Assembly: GCA_964247745.1 (NCBI GenBank) | Contig: CAXTVT010000122.1 | Span: 1 to 7,383 of the forward strand | DNA: 7,383 nt | Direction: 5' to 3' | Origin: RH-AL1 sp964247745 | GTDB lineage: Bacteria; Pseudomonadota; Alphaproteobacteria; Rhizobiales; Beijerinckiaceae | Shown: positions 6,985 to 7,383 of the stretch, one piece after another | Position numbering within the stretch: the stretch's first letter is position 1 | How the letters are laid out: each line of letters begins with the position of its first letter | Made by a program: the position numbers and the translations under genes | Notes under the pieces: generated by a model | Database searches by the model: none | The model's input: only the letters and a program-made list of their open reading frames with translations | What the model was told of the DNA's origin: nothing

Positions 6985-7052
6985 GGTTCGGGCTCCGGGC
7001 TGGCGCGCGAACAAGACGCCCGAAACGGCATGCCGGTTCCCCACGTCGCCGG

Positions 7053-7383
7053 CTACAGCAGCTTGTCCAGCGTGATCGGCGTCTCGCGGACACGCACGCC
7101 GGTCGCATGCCACACCGCGTTGGCGACCGCCCCCGCCGTGCCGGTGATGCCGATCTCGCCGACGCCTTTGATCCCGAGAGGGTTCACGTGCGGGTCATCC
7201 TCCGCGACGCTGATCGCCTCGACATGCGGGATGTCGGCGTTCACCGGCACGTGGTACTCGCCGAGATTGGCGTTCATCGGTCGGCCGGAGCGCTTGTCGA
7301 AGGCGGCGTGCTCGTGGAGCGCGAAGCTGACGCCCCAGATCATGCCGCCCTTGAGCTGGCTGTCGACCATGCGCGGGTTGACG
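7053..7383 (-). CDS. xanthine dehydrogenase family molybdopterin-binding subunit (C-terminal part)
   Basis: Only the last 110 codons are inside the window; the gene continues beyond base 7383. The visible protein runs VNPRMVDSQLKGGMIWG, ALHEHAAFD, LGEYHVPVNADIPHVEAI, NPLGIKGVGEIGITG, ANAVWHATG and ends PITLDKLL. This is the C-terminus of the large subunit of the molybdenum hydroxylases (xanthine dehydrogenase/aldehyde oxidase superfamily). KGVGEIG contains the glutamate that acts as catalytic base at the molybdenum cofactor. The combination NADIPHVEAI...NP-x-G-x-KGVGEIG...PITLDKLL is closest in style to the PaoC (YagR) type, periplasmic aldehyde oxidoreductases in E. coli. That assignment is from memory of the family, and the substrate is open. 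The FeS and FAD subunits would be expected further upstream on the minus strand, outside the window. The M inside the fragment (7370) is not the start. Confidence 0.92.
   Translation of the reverse strand, partial: VNPRMVDSQLKGGMIWGVSFALHEHAAFDKRSGRPMNANLGEYHVPVNADIPHVEAISVAEDDPHVNPLGIKGVGEIGITGTAGAVANAVWHATGVRVRETPITLDKLL

Overview
The window is GC-rich DNA with dense, tightly packed genes. Its lipoamide dehydrogenase, the MotA/OmpA-type pair and the codon use fit an alphaproteobacterium (Rhodospirillales/Hyphomicrobiales-like). That is a judgement from protein style, not from a search. There are no rRNA or tRNA genes, no CRISPR array and no insertion sequence.

Layout. (1) 171-2499 (+) is a three-gene, translationally coupled operon: a MotA/TolQ/ExbB-like membrane protein, a MotB/OmpA-like peptidoglycan-binding partner, and a 115-aa protein of unknown function. 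The stop/start overlaps are 1 nt and 4 nt. (2) An unusually AT-rich patch with a 9-bp direct repeat precedes a stand-alone Nudix hydrolase (2627-3076, +). (3) 3263-3478 (-) is a C-terminal fragment of a short-chain dehydrogenase/reductase (SDR). Its 5' part is absent because an FAD-dependent amine oxidase gene (3524-4798, +) begins there on the opposite strand. (4) A 278-nt intergenic leader holds a G9 tract and competing GC-rich inverted repeats. It precedes an apparently stand-alone dihydrolipoyl dehydrogenase gene (lpdA, 5077-6474, +). (5) Converging on lpdA from the minus strand is a small exported phospholipase A2-like protein (6505-6984) with a complete His/Asp/Asp catalytic set and a TTG start. 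Upstream of it is the C-terminal end of a xanthine-dehydrogenase-family molybdopterin subunit (7053 to the window edge).

Functionally this is a mosaic of small units rather than one pathway. The three-gene operon probably forms an ion-driven, cell-wall-anchored envelope complex. Three separate redox enzymes (amine oxidase, Lpd, molybdenum hydroxylase) sit beside it without their usual partners in view. The points most worth a second look are the unknown third gene of the MotA/MotB-like operon, the secreted PLA2-like protein, the truncated SDR, and the lpdA leader with its mutually exclusive pairings.
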